From the NCBI RefSeq assembly GCF_014193695.1, contig NZ_JACHZR010000007.1:1-64000 (forward strand): DNA of 64,000 bases, in the 5' to 3' direction. The DNA comes from Rhizobium sp. BK316 (GTDB lineage: Bacteria; Pseudomonadota; Alphaproteobacteria; Rhizobiales; Rhizobiaceae). Under the pieces are notes generated by a model. The model was given only the letters and a program-made list of their open reading frames with translations. It was not told the DNA's origin and searched no databases. The translations under genes and the position numbers were made by a program. Positions 27,777-36,385 of the stretch are shown here, one piece after another. Each line of letters starts with the position of its first letter. Within the stretch, counting starts at the first letter, position 1.

Positions 27777-28082
27777 TCAATCGGTCCGTCTTGCCGCCGC
27801 CTTCTCCATGGCCTTTGCCAGCTTGAAGTCCAGCTCCGTCAACCCACTGGCATCATGGGTGTTGAGCTTCACCTCGACACGGGAATAGACGTTGAACCAT
27901 TCCGGATGATGGTTGAGCTTCTCGGCGGCAAGCGCCGATTCAGCCATGAAACCGAAAGCTTCCACGAAACTCGCGAATTTGAACGTCTTCGAAATCGAGC
28001 TTGCGGAATCGTCGAGCGCCCAGCCCTTGAGCTCGCCGAGCAATTGGTTGATTGCCGATCTTTCCAGCTTTTCCATTTTCAT
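27777..28082 (-). CDS. phhB: 4a-hydroxytetrahydrobiopterin dehydratase
   Basis: 101 residues, the normal length for pterin-4a-carbinolamine dehydratase, which recycles the pterin cofactor after aromatic amino-acid hydroxylation. The catalytic histidine motif [21 protein letters not shown] is complete. No phenylalanine hydroxylase gene is in the window; many bacteria carry this gene without one, and a role in molybdopterin metabolism has been suggested for some. Confidence 0.93.
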   Translation of the reverse strand: MKMEKLERSAINQLLGELKGWALDDSASSISKTFKFASFVEAFGFMAESALAAEKLNHHPEWFNVYSRVEVKLNTHDASGLTELDFKLAKAMEKAAARRTD

Positions 28083-28117
28083 GCCATGCTCCTTTCATCC
28101 TTCCGTCGGATCCTCAG

Positions 28118-28618
28118 ATGAAACGTATCAGTCTCCTCTTTGTTTGCATGGGCAATATCTGCCGCTCTCCACTCGCCGAGGGAATATTCGATCACGTTGT
28201 GGGCGAGGCAGGCCTTGGCAATGCACTCCGCATCGATTCCGCCGGCCTCGGCGGCTGGCATCAGGGAAAACTGCCCGACCCTCGCTCGATCGCCACGGCC
28301 AGCGCGCATGGCATCGACATTACCGGGCAGCGCGCCCGAAAGATCTTGCCCGAGGATTTTGACGATTTCGATCTGATCGTCGCCATGGACCGCTCGAATG
28401 TCGTGGAACTGCGCCGCCGTTCGCCACACGCAGACAACACTCATCTCTTCGGCGATTTCGCGCTTGGCACCGGCGAAGATATTCCGGACCCCTATTATGG
28501 CGGCCCGGAAGATTTTGAACTCGTCTATGCGAGGCTCTTGGCCGGCTGCAGCACGCTGGTCGAAAGGCTCGGCGCCATCAGCGGCTCGTGGAGCGGGAAG
28601 ACTTCCTCGGTCAGGTAA
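28118..28618 (+). CDS. Low-molecular-weight protein-tyrosine phosphatase
   Basis: 166 residues from ATG 28118 (MKRISLLFVCMGNICRSPLAEG). The active-site loop CMGNICRSP (Cys-x5-Arg-Ser) and the acid loop DIPDPYYGG with the general-acid aspartate are intact, so an active phosphatase is expected. Bacterial relatives dephosphorylate tyrosine kinases of polysaccharide export or small molecules; nothing nearby shows which. Its last 94 bases overlap the 3' end of the convergent thpR gene. Confidence 0.92.
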   Translation: MKRISLLFVCMGNICRSPLAEGIFDHVVGEAGLGNALRIDSAGLGGWHQGKLPDPRSIATASAHGIDITGQRARKILPEDFDDFDLIVAMDRSNVVELRRRSPHADNTHLFGDFALGTGEDIPDPYYGGPEDFELVYARLLAGCSTLVERLGAISGSWSGKTSSVR

Positions 28619-29118
28619 GGCCCGCCGCCGACCGATTCGCGCGACGACAGAAGCACGAAACGCGGCACGGTGAAGGTAGAAGTCTGGAAGTTGCCGCGGC
28701 CGGCGAGATAGTGAACCACATCATCGACACGCGAATATTTCAGCCGGGCCAGCGTGACATGCGGCGTGAATTTGCGCGGATCCGGCGGCAGGCCGATGCG
28801 TTGGCAGATCCGCTCGATCTCGCCTTGAAGGGCGTACATTTCCGGCGAAGGAGAAACGCCAGCCCAGATCGAATGCGGTTTCTTGGAGCCGAAAGAGCCG
28901 ATACCATCGAGCCGGAGCTGGAATTCCGGCCGGTCGATCCGGTCAAGGCGCTCGACGATTTCATCTGCGGTGCGGCCATCGACATCGCCGATGAAGCGAA
29001 GTGTGATGTGGTAATTCTCCACATCGATCCATCGTGCTCCGGGAAGACCACCGCGCAACAATGACAGGCTCATCGCCGCATTGCGCGGAATTTCGAGGGC
29101 GGTAAATAGTCTCGGCAT
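28525..29118 (-). CDS. thpR: RNA 2',3'-cyclic phosphodiesterase
   Basis: 197 residues from ATG 29118 (MPRLFTALEIP). The 2H phosphoesterase fold is identified by its two motifs HITLRFIG and HVTLARL. Family members open 2',3'-cyclic phosphates and ligate tRNA halves in vitro; the cellular role is unclear. The C-terminal region overlaps the phosphatase gene by 94 bases on the opposite strand, so both proteins' C-termini share DNA. Confidence 0.9.
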   Translation of the reverse strand: MPRLFTALEIPRNAAMSLSLLRGGLPGARWIDVENYHITLRFIGDVDGRTADEIVERLDRIDRPEFQLRLDGIGSFGSKKPHSIWAGVSPSPEMYALQGEIERICQRIGLPPDPRKFTPHVTLARLKYSRVDDVVHYLAGRGNFQTSTFTVPRFVLLSSRESVGGGPYLTEEVFPLHEPLMAPSLSTSVLQPAKSLA

Positions 29119-29186
29119 AACGAGCACTCCCCGAATCTTTTGCAGGTGCTCACACGGAATCACGCATTACAAACCTGTGCAAGCCC

Positions 29187-29831
29187 CTATTTCTTCACAG
29201 AAGAAATCGTGTCGACGAATTTTGTGACAGCCGGCTCCATCTTCTCCACCATCACGTCCACGCCCTTGGCATTGGGATGCATGCCATCATCGAGCTTCAG
29301 GCCCGCATCGAGCACCACACCGTCGAGGAAGAATGGATAGAGCTCAACCCCATGTTTTTCCGCAAGTTTTTGGTAGATCGGGTTGAAGCGTTCGGCGTAG
29401 TCCGCACCCATGTTCGGCGGCGCCATCATGCCGGCAAGGAGCACGGCAATGCCACGCTCTTTTAACCGGCTTATCATCTGGTCGAGATTTTTTTCACTCT
29501 GTTCCGGCGGGATACCGCGAAGCGCATCATTGGCGCCAAGTTCGAGGATCACCCCGTGGGTTCCGTCAGGAATGGACCAGTCGATTCGCGCCAGCCCGCC
29601 CGTCGTCGTATCGCCGGACACGCCGGCATTGGTGATCGAAACGTCAATCCCCCTGGCCTTCAGCGCCGCCTGCAGCCTCTCGGGAAAGCCGTCGCCTGGC
29701 GGCAACTGGTAACCTGCCATCAGGCTATCGCCGAAACCGACCAGATTGATCGTACGCGCTTCGGCAACTGTCGAGAAAATCAGCGAGAAGATGATGACAG
29801 CGAAGTGAAGGGCGGCAACTTTAAATCTCAT
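29187..29831 (-). CDS. GDSL/SGNH arylesterase (TesA-like)
   Basis: 214 residues with an N-terminal signal sequence (ALHFAVIIFSLIFSTVAEA). SGNH blocks are present: GFGDSLMAGYQLPPGDGFPERL with the catalytic serine, AGVSGDTTTGGLARIDW, ELGANDALRGI and the C-terminal DGMHPNAKGVDVM with the Asp-x2-His pair. It is a periplasmic esterase/thioesterase of the TesA type. It diverges from the YbbA/YbbP-like ABC genes; the tesA-ybbAP arrangement is conserved in proteobacteria. Confidence 0.92.
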   Translation of the reverse strand: MRFKVAALHFAVIIFSLIFSTVAEARTINLVGFGDSLMAGYQLPPGDGFPERLQAALKARGIDVSITNAGVSGDTTTGGLARIDWSIPDGTHGVILELGANDALRGIPPEQSEKNLDQMISRLKERGIAVLLAGMMAPPNMGADYAERFNPIYQKLAEKHGVELYPFFLDGVVLDAGLKLDDGMHPNAKGVDVMVEKMEPAVTKFVDTISSVKK

Positions 29832-29903
29832 AATGCTTTCCCTAGATTGGCTAGGTGCCGTTATGCGGCCATTCGGTTAGGGAATTATATAGGGCGATTT
29901 CTG

Positions 29904-30611
29904 TTGGCCAAAACCATCATCGATCTGAAACACGCCGATTTGACGCTCGGTAATGCTGCCGCCTCCGTTCATGTGCTGAAGGGCATCGATCTGGAGATCA
30001 GCGCCGGCGAATCCGTCGGCATCGTCGGCCCCTCGGGCTCCGGCAAGTCGACGCTGCTGATGGTGCTTGCGGGCCTGGAAAAGCTCGACAGCGGCGAGAT
30101 CAACATCAATGACACACCGCTTCACGCGCTGAGCGAGGATCAGGTCGCAGATTTCCGCGGCCGCAACATCGGCATCGTCTTCCAGTCCTTCCATCTGATT
30201 GCCAACATGACGGCGCTGGAAAACGTCGCGGTGCCGCTCGAACTTGCCAATATTCCCAACCCCTTCGAGATCGCCCAACGCGAGCTGAATTCCGTCGGCC
30301 TCGGCGAACGCCTGAGCCACTACCCCGGCCAGCTCTCCGGCGGCGAACAGCAGCGTGTGGCGATCGCCCGCGCGCTGGCACCATCTCCCGCCCTGCTGAT
30401 CGCCGACGAGCCGACCGGCAATCTCGACACCGATACCGGCCGGCAGATTGCCGACCTCCTGTTTTCCAAGCAGGCCGAACGCGGCACGACCCTGCTGCTG
30501 GTGACCCATGATATCGGCCTTGCCAACCGCTGCTCACGCCAGATCCGTGTCCGCTCCGGCCGCATCGAAGGCGATAGTGCCGTCCGCCAATCCGAGGCGG
30601 CGATTGCATGA
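29904..30611 (+). CDS. ABC transporter ATP-binding protein (YbbA/LolD-like)
   Basis: 235 residues from TTG 29904; no ATG or GTG exists between the upstream stop region and the Walker A motif, so a TTG (or CTG 29901) start is required. Walker A GPSGSGKST, the Q-loop FQSFHLIANMTALENV, signature LSGGEQQRVAIARAL and DEPTGNLD are standard for the MacB/LolD group. The stop overlaps the start of the large FtsX-type permease by 4 bases. The pair probably works as an extractor or mechanotransmission system rather than an importer. Confidence 0.9.
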   Translation: MAKTIIDLKHADLTLGNAAASVHVLKGIDLEISAGESVGIVGPSGSGKSTLLMVLAGLEKLDSGEININDTPLHALSEDQVADFRGRNIGIVFQSFHLIANMTALENVAVPLELANIPNPFEIAQRELNSVGLGERLSHYPGQLSGGEQQRVAIARALAPSPALLIADEPTGNLDTDTGRQIADLLFSKQAERGTTLLLVTHDIGLANRCSRQIRVRSGRIEGDSAVRQSEAAIA

Positions 30612-33151
30612 CGATCGTCACCCCGCACATCTCGCTCGCCTTCCGCCTGGCCCTGCGCGAGCTGCGCGGCGGCCTGAAGGGCTTTTACATTTTCCTCGCC
30701 TGCATCGCACTCGGCACTGCGGCAATCGCCGCCGTCAATTCGGTGTCGCAGTCGATCACAGATACGATCGCTTCGCAGGGGCAGGAGCTTCTCGCCGGCG
30801 ACGTTCGTTTCGAGCTCAACAACCGTGAAGCCACACCAGAGGAGATGAATTTCCTGCGCGGCCTCGGAGAAGTCTCCGTCTCCACCGGCCTTCGCTCCAT
30901 GGCCCGCAAGCCTGACGGATCCGATCAAGCGTTGGTCGAGGTCAAGGCCGTCGACGAGGCCTATCCTCTCTACGGCACCTTCGAAGCGGAACCGAACTAT
31001 CCGCTCGCCTCCATGCTATCGGGAGAAGGCGGCACCTACGGCGCCATTGTTGCCCCGCTGCTACTGGAGCGGCTGAGGCTGCAGATCGGCGATGAATTGC
31101 TGCTCGGCAACGTCAAGCTCAGCATCACGGGCACCGTCAAGACGGAACCGGATGCGCTCTCGGAAGGCTTCGGTTTCGCCCCCCGCATGCTGGTCAGCCG
31201 GAACGCGCTTCAAGCCTCCGGGCTGATCCAGACAGGCAGCCTTGTGGAGCATGCCTACAAGATCAAGCTCGAAGACCGCGGCACGATGGCTGGCATCCAG
31301 GCCCGCGCTACCAGAGAATTTCCTTCGGCCGGCTGGTCGATCCGCACCAGTGATCGTGCAGCACCGTCGCTGACGGAGAACATCACCCGCTTCTCACAGT
31401 TCCTGACGCTGGTCGGCCTGACCGCGCTGATCGTCGGCGGCGTCGGCGTCGCCAACGCGGTACGCGCCTTCCTCGACGCCAAACGAACCACGATCGCGAC
31501 CTTCAAATGCCTCGGCGCGCCGGCGGCCGTCGTGGTGTGGATCTATCTGTTCCAGATCGCCATCATCGCGGCGGGCGGCGTCGTGATCGGCCTGGTGCTT
31601 GGCGCGCTGTCACCAATGCTGGCCGCGCAGTTCCTTGCCCAATTCCTGCCAGTTTCTACCGATCCGACCCTCTATCCCGGCGCGCTGTTGCTTGCGGCCC
31701 TCTTCGGCATACTGACGACACTCGCCTTCGCCATCCTGCCGCTCGGCCATGCACGCGAGGTTCCGGCAACCGCGCTCTTCCGCGAGCAAGGCTTTGAAGC
31801 CCGCCGCCTGCCCTCCTGGCCCTATGTGCTGCTGGCCGTGCTCTTCTTGGCCGCATTGGCCGGCCTTGCCATCTTTACCGCCTATGACCGCTTCATTGCT
31901 GTGGTCTTCGTCGGAGCCATCATCTTCGCCTTCGTCATTCTGCGCCTCGTCGCGGCTCTGATCGCCTGGCTGGCGCGCAGGTGCCCGCGCGTAAGCTCGC
32001 CGGCGCTCCGGCTGGCGATCGGCAATATCCATCGCCCGGGCGCTTTGACACCCTCCGTCGTCCTTTCGCTCGGCCTCGGCCTTGCACTGCTGGTGACCCT
32101 GACGCTGATCGACGGCAACCTGCGCCAGCAGTTGACCGGCCGCATGAACGAAGGTGCACCGAATTTCTTTTTCGTCGACATCCAGAGCGCCGAGGTCGAC
32201 GCCTTTCGCAACCTGATCCACGCCCAGTCGCCGAACGGCAAGCTGGTGGAAGTGCCGATGCTGCGCGGCCGCATCATTGCCTTCAACGGTCAGGACGTGA
32301 CCAAGATGAATGTTCCGGCGGCGGGCCGCTGGGTGCTGAATGGCGACCGCGGCATTACCTACGAGGAAAGCCTGCCGGAGAATTCGGCACTCGTCGAAGG
32401 GCAATGGTGGGGAAAGAATTATAGCGGCGAGCCGCTCGTCTCCTTCTCGGCGGAAGAGGCCCATGAGCTCGGCCTCAAGATCGGCGACACCGTCACCGTC
32501 AACGTGCTTGGCCGCAACATCAGCGCCAAGATCGCCAATCTCCGGCGGGTCGAGTGGGAATCGCTGTCGATCAACTTCGTCATGGTCTTCTCGCCGAATA
32601 CCTTCCGCGGCGCGCCGCATGCTTGGCTTGCGACACTGACCGATCCCGCATCGACCGAGACTGAAGACGCCGCAATCCTGAAGTCGGTGACCAATGCTTA
32701 TCCGACGATTACGAGCGTACGCGTCAAGGATGCGATCGATATCGTCAATCAACTGATCGGCGAGCTTGCAACCGCGATCCGCGCTGCAGCTTCCGTCGCC
32801 CTCATCGCTTCCGTCCTCGTGCTGGCTGGTGCACTTGCCGCCGGCAATCGCGCGCGAACGCATGATGCGGTGGTGTTGAAAACGCTTGGTGCGACGAGAA
32901 CCATGCTGATCCGTGCCTTCAGCTACGAATATCTGATCCTCGGCCTCGCCACCGCCATCTTCGCACTCTTTGCCGGCGGCGTGGCAGCCTGGTTCATCGT
33001 CAGCCGCATCATGCGCCTGCCCTCCAGCTTCATGCCCGATGTTGCCGGCCTTACCCTCGTCACGGCGCTCGTCCTGACCGTCGGCATCGGCCTGATCGGC
33101 ACCTGGCGCATCCTCGGACAGAAGGCAGCACCCGTTTTGCGCGAGCTGTAG
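30608..33151 (+). CDS. FtsX-like ABC permease (YbbP-like)
   Basis: 847 residues, the expected size for YbbP-type permeases. An N-terminal membrane helix (FYIFLACIALGTAAIAAVNSVSQ) and MacB_PCD-like periplasmic domain are followed by FtsX blocks: FLTLVGLTALIVGGVGVANAVRAFLDAKRTTIATFKCLGA and, near the C-terminus, NRARTHDAVVLKTLGATRTMLIRAF. A second periplasmic domain lies between them. About ten helices are expected. With the adjacent ATPase and the divergent SGNH esterase this matches the E. coli ybbA-ybbP-tesA set; its substrate is not known. Confidence 0.9.
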   Translation: MTIVTPHISLAFRLALRELRGGLKGFYIFLACIALGTAAIAAVNSVSQSITDTIASQGQELLAGDVRFELNNREATPEEMNFLRGLGEVSVSTGLRSMARKPDGSDQALVEVKAVDEAYPLYGTFEAEPNYPLASMLSGEGGTYGAIVAPLLLERLRLQIGDELLLGNVKLSITGTVKTEPDALSEGFGFAPRMLVSRNALQASGLIQTGSLVEHAYKIKLEDRGTMAGIQARATREFPSAGWSIRTSDRAAPSLTENITRFSQFLTLVGLTALIVGGVGVANAVRAFLDAKRTTIATFKCLGAPAAVVVWIYLFQIAIIAAGGVVIGLVLGALSPMLAAQFLAQFLPVSTDPTLYPGALLLAALFGILTTLAFAILPLGHAREVPATALFREQGFEARRLPSWPYVLLAVLFLAALAGLAIFTAYDRFIAVVFVGAIIFAFVILRLVAALIAWLARRCPRVSSPALRLAIGNIHRPGALTPSVVLSLGLGLALLVTLTLIDGNLRQQLTGRMNEGAPNFFFVDIQSAEVDAFRNLIHAQSPNGKLVEVPMLRGRIIAFNGQDVTKMNVPAAGRWVLNGDRGITYEESLPENSALVEGQWWGKNYSGEPLVSFSAEEAHELGLKIGDTVTVNVLGRNISAKIANLRRVEWESLSINFVMVFSPNTFRGAPHAWLATLTDPASTETEDAAILKSVTNAYPTITSVRVKDAIDIVNQLIGELATAIRAAASVALIASVLVLAGALAAGNRARTHDAVVLKTLGATRTMLIRAFSYEYLILGLATAIFALFAGGVAAWFIVSRIMRLPSSFMPDVAGLTLVTALVLTVGIGLIGTWRILGQKAAPVLREL

Positions 33152-33214
33152 CAGGTTGGATACTCAAATCCCTTCACCTTACGGCGATTTAACCGAACGG
33201 CTGATTGTAAAGGC

Positions 33215-33243
33215 CTTGTCTGAAAAGGTCGAAAGCCTCATAT
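33215..33243 (+). promoter_or_regulatory. Possible housekeeping promoter of the Bax-inhibitor-1 gene
   Basis: CTTGTC (33215-33220), 17 bases, TCATAT (33238-33243) is close to the rhizobial CTTGAC-N17-CTATAT pattern, 87 bases before the start codon. Confidence 0.35.
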
Positions 33244-33329
33244 TGTCAGCAGGCATGCTGAAGCTCCGCAGCGGCGCCCGGGTCGTGAACCCGACACCGT
33301 ATTTCCATCGGAGCTTGTAAGAGGAAACT

Positions 33330-34058
33330 ATGGCTGATCTTCGTAACTACCAAAGCCGTGCACAAACCGGCGAAGTGATTGATCAAGGCCTCCGCGCTTA
33401 TATGCTCAAGGTCTACAACCTGATGGCGCTGGGTTTGGCGATCACCGGTGTGGCCGCCTATCTGTCATTCCAGTTCGCTTTCGCCAATGGTGAGCTAACC
33501 GCATTCGGTCAGGCGATTTATGCGAGCCCGCTTCGGTGGGTTGTGATCCTTGCACCGCTTGCTGCCGTGTTCTTCCTGAGCTTCCGTATCAACCGGATGA
33601 GCGTGGCTGCAGCGCAGACCACCTTCTGGATCTATTCCGCACTGGTTGGGCTGTCCCTCTCGTCGATCTTCATAATCTATACGGGCCAGAGCATCGTACA
33701 AACCTTCTTCGTGACGGCCGCCTCCTTCGGTGCGCTGTCGCTTTACGGCTACACGACAAAGCGCGACCTGTCGGCAATGGGTTCGTTCCTGATCATGGGT
33801 CTCTTCGGCCTGATCATCGCTTCGATAGTCAACATCTTCCTGGCTTCGTCCGCCGTGCAGTTCGCGATCTCCGCGATCGGCGTGCTGATCTTCGCAGGCC
33901 TCACCGCCTACGATACCCAGCGGATCAAGGAAATGTATTTTGAAGCAGACGGTTATGACGTCGCTGGCCGCAAGGCCATCATGGGCGCGCTGACGCTCTA
34001 CCTCGACTTCATCAACCTCTTCATGTTCCTGCTGCAGTTCATGGGCAACCGGAAATAA
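33330..34058 (+). CDS. Bax inhibitor-1/YccA family membrane protein
   Basis: 242 residues with seven hydrophobic helices. The family features are AYMLKVYNLMALGLAITGVAAYLS at the start, GYTTKRDLSAMGSFLIMGLFGLIIASIVNIFL, the YDTQRIKEM motif after helix 6 and LYLDFINLFMFLLQFMGNRK at the end. TMBIM-family proteins form pH-sensitive calcium leaks in some bacteria and associate with FtsH in E. coli. The gene is monocistronic, with a good RBS and its own terminator. Confidence 0.95.
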   Translation: MADLRNYQSRAQTGEVIDQGLRAYMLKVYNLMALGLAITGVAAYLSFQFAFANGELTAFGQAIYASPLRWVVILAPLAAVFFLSFRINRMSVAAAQTTFWIYSALVGLSLSSIFIIYTGQSIVQTFFVTAASFGALSLYGYTTKRDLSAMGSFLIMGLFGLIIASIVNIFLASSAVQFAISAIGVLIFAGLTAYDTQRIKEMYFEADGYDVAGRKAIMGALTLYLDFINLFMFLLQFMGNRK

Positions 34059-34078
34059 ACGGCTCACACTGAAAACGG

Positions 34079-34107
34079 AAAAGGCGGCTTCGGCCGCCTT
34101 TTTTGTT
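34079..34107 (+). terminator. Terminator of the Bax-inhibitor-1 gene
   Basis: AAGGCGGC, TTCG tetraloop, GCCGCCTT, then a T run: a textbook Rho-independent terminator 20 bases past the stop. Confidence 0.92.
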
Positions 34108-34169
34108 GCGAGCGGCTGACCGGAGTGCTTCAACAGGAGCCTTCCTTCAACCGTGCCGATCGATCCGAA

Positions 34170-34727
34170 ATGCCCCCTATTCTACGCGACGCTCTTCCTT
34201 CCGATTTTCCCGCCATTACTGAAATCTACCGCGAGTCCGTGCTGAACGGTACGTCCAGCTACGAGATCGTACCGCCGACGCAGGCAGAAATCGCAGCCCG
34301 CTTCTCCGCCATCCGCGAGCAGAGCTATCCGTACATTGCTGCCACGGGCGAAGACGGAACCCTGCTTGGCTATGCCTATGCCTCCGCCTTCCGCACGCGG
34401 CCAGCCTATCGCTGGCTGGTCGAGGATTCGATTTATCTCAGCACGGAGGCGCGCGGAAAGGGCATCGGCAAGCTGCTGCTCGCAGAGCTGATCTTCCGCT
34501 GCACTGTGTCTGGCTTCCGACAGATGACCGCAGTCATCGGCGGCGCGAGCCCGGCTTCGATCGCGCTTCACCGCTCGCTCGGTTTCGAAGTGATCGGCCT
34601 GATGAAGGGTGCTGGCTACAAGCATGGCCGCTGGCTGGACACGATGCTGATGCAACGGGAGCTCGGCGAAGGGACGGAAACCCATCCCGATCCCGAGGCC
34701 TATCCCGGTACGCTGTTCAAGGGATGA
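34170..34727 (+). CDS. GNAT N-acetyltransferase, phosphinothricin-acetyltransferase-like
   Basis: 185 residues from ATG 34170 (MPPILRDALPSDFPAITEIY). The PAT-type pattern is clear: YRESVLNGTSSYEIVPPTQAEIAARF, GYAYASAFRTRPAYRWLVEDSIYLSTEARGKGIGKLLL with the acetyl-CoA loop, VIGGASPASIALHRSLGFEVIG, and GRWLDTMLMQREL. Relatives acetylate phosphinothricin, methionine sulfoximine or methionine sulfone. The physiological substrate here is unknown. Confidence 0.92.
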   Translation: MPPILRDALPSDFPAITEIYRESVLNGTSSYEIVPPTQAEIAARFSAIREQSYPYIAATGEDGTLLGYAYASAFRTRPAYRWLVEDSIYLSTEARGKGIGKLLLAELIFRCTVSGFRQMTAVIGGASPASIALHRSLGFEVIGLMKGAGYKHGRWLDTMLMQRELGEGTETHPDPEAYPGTLFKG

Positions 34728-34733
34728 GCTTGT

Positions 34734-35135
34734 CTACTTATCGACGAGCTTCAACGACTTGTCGAAGACCTTCAGCACCGGTCCGAGCTCGTGACCGCGC
34801 TTCAGGATCATGCCGCTGAAATTCACGACGGAAAAAGCGCCCTGCTTTGCGGCAAGCTTCGGGTTCTTCTCGATTCGGAAGAGAGGCATTTCGCCTGAGC
34901 GCTTGAAGACGGAGAAGACTGCCTTCTCCTTGGTGTGGTCGATGGCATAGTCTTTCCACTCGCCCTCGCCCACCATTCGACCGTAGATCCACAAGATCTG
35001 GTCGAGTTCTCGCCGGTGAAACGTCACCGGCATCGGCTCCTTGTTTTGTCTGTATTCCCTGAGATCAACGACGGTTGAAGAGTTATTGTCGACGGAGCGG
35101 CTTTCGCCGTGTCGCAAATCCGGCGTATCTGTCAT
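34734..35135 (-). CDS. DUF2794 family protein
   Basis: 133 residues from ATG 35135. After a polar leader comes the DUF2794 core: PVTFHRRELDQILWIYGRMVGEGEWKDYAIDHTKEKAVFSVFKRSGEMPLFRIEKNPKL, then QGAFSVVNFSGMILKRGHELGPVLKVFDKSL. The family is restricted to alphaproteobacteria and has no known function. There is no signal or membrane segment. It converges on the acetyltransferase gene with 6 bases between stop codons. Confidence 0.88.
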   Translation of the reverse strand: MTDTPDLRHGESRSVDNNSSTVVDLREYRQNKEPMPVTFHRRELDQILWIYGRMVGEGEWKDYAIDHTKEKAVFSVFKRSGEMPLFRIEKNPKLAAKQGAFSVVNFSGMILKRGHELGPVLKVFDKSLKLVDK

Positions 35136-35408
35136 CAGAATCCCAAGACCTCCACGTGTGACAGGAGAGTGACAGTTTGCCCGAGCCGCGGCAAAATGCA
35201 AGGCCACGGACTGCCACACTGGGGACGAAACCGGCTTTCTCCGCCGTGCCGCATTTCAGTCAAAACAGCGCCTCATTTCCAAGAGAACTATAGGTCCCAG
35301 TTTGGCGCCAGCGCGCCAAAGGGCCCGGCGGAGCGTATCGACCTTAACCCCAGCCCCGAATACGCTTGGCCGGGCCGCCTGACATTCATCTGCAAGCAGA
35401 TGAAATTC

Positions 35409-36149
35409 TTAGATATTTTTTCCAGCCATGACGACGGCCGCGCCGAGGATTGCTCCCGGATCGCCGTTAGCTGTCGCAGACTGCAAGAGAATCGCCGACC
35501 CCTCCAGATCAGGTTTTTCCATCACGCTCGCCGGCAGGGTGAGCGTCGTGGCCTTGCCATCCCACATGCCGACGGTCTCCACATCGGTCACGCTGTGGAG
35601 GTAAGAAATCTTCTTGCCGCTGTTTTCGCCCTTCTCGACATCGATCGTTTTTTCCTTCTCGAAATAGACGATCACGACATTGGCCTTGCCCTGTCCGGCG
35701 CCGAGCTTGATCTCCAACTCATCGCCGCTCATGCGCGCGCTGACAGGTATAGTCAGGCCTTTACCCTCGTTGGCATAGCCGTTTATCTTGCCGTTGATGC
35801 CGGCGAGATCCGCACCTGCAAGATGGTCACGGCCATTGACGATCACCTGCGGCGTATAGACGTTGCTGCGGCCCATCATGCGAGCATAGCCATACTGCCG
35901 CTCGGTATTTTCCTTTGAGCTCAGCGTGTCGGCCCAGCCGAGATAATTCCAGTAGTCGACATGATAGGCGAGTGCGATGACATTGCCCTGGCTGACGAGC
36001 TTGCGGAATGCGGCATCGGCCGGCGGACAGGAGGCACAGCCCTGCGCCGTGAACAGCTCAACGACGCCTTTCGGCGTGCCGTCTTCGGCCAAGAGCGGAC
36101 CTGCAAAGGCAAGCCCGGCGACCAGCGGGATCAGAAAACGCGGGGACAT
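35409..36149 (-). CDS. DUF1223 family secreted thioredoxin-like protein
   Basis: 246 residues with a signal peptide (MSPRFLIPLVAGLAFAGPLLA). The DUF1223 domain starts at VVELFTAQGCASCPPADAAFRKL, with a thioredoxin-like C-A-S-C pair, and continues YHVDYWNYLGWADTLSSKENTERQYGYARMMGRSNVYTPQVIVNGRDHLAG. A beta-rich C-terminal part follows. Probably periplasmic; redox activity is plausible from the CxxC motif but not shown for most members. The 273 bases upstream of DUF2794 and the 236 bases before it hold no other gene. Confidence 0.9.
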   Translation of the reverse strand: MSPRFLIPLVAGLAFAGPLLAEDGTPKGVVELFTAQGCASCPPADAAFRKLVSQGNVIALAYHVDYWNYLGWADTLSSKENTERQYGYARMMGRSNVYTPQVIVNGRDHLAGADLAGINGKINGYANEGKGLTIPVSARMSGDELEIKLGAGQGKANVVIVYFEKEKTIDVEKGENSGKKISYLHSVTDVETVGMWDGKATTLTLPASVMEKPDLEGSAILLQSATANGDPGAILGAAVVMAGKNI

Positions 36150-36334
36150 TCACCAGCACCTCTTTTTCAGCGCCGGCAACAGTCCTGAACCGCCGGCTCT
36201 GAGATATGAACGTACGAATAATCCTTCCAGGTCCAAACGCAAAGTCACGAACGGGTGAGACGGAGCCGCAGGCGGAGTGCAGCCGAAACACATCACCGTG
36301 AGCAGTGAAACACCCTCGTTTTCCGCAAAGGAAA

Positions 36335-36360
36335 ACCGCCGGAAATTGCTTTCCGGCGGT
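36335..36360 (-). terminator. Terminator of acnA
   Basis: ACCGCCGGAAA (36335-36345) pairs perfectly with TTTCCGGCGGT (36350-36360) around a 4-base loop, then TTTTCC on the minus strand, 26 bases past the acnA stop. Confidence 0.88.
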
Positions 36361-36385
36361 CATTATCAGGCAAGTATCTTAACAA

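Noticed and set aside
31610-32863. 417-codon open frame on the minus strand
   Set aside because: Antisense of the FtsX-like permease; composition is biased (Gln/Asp/Gly/Arg) and no family is recognisable.
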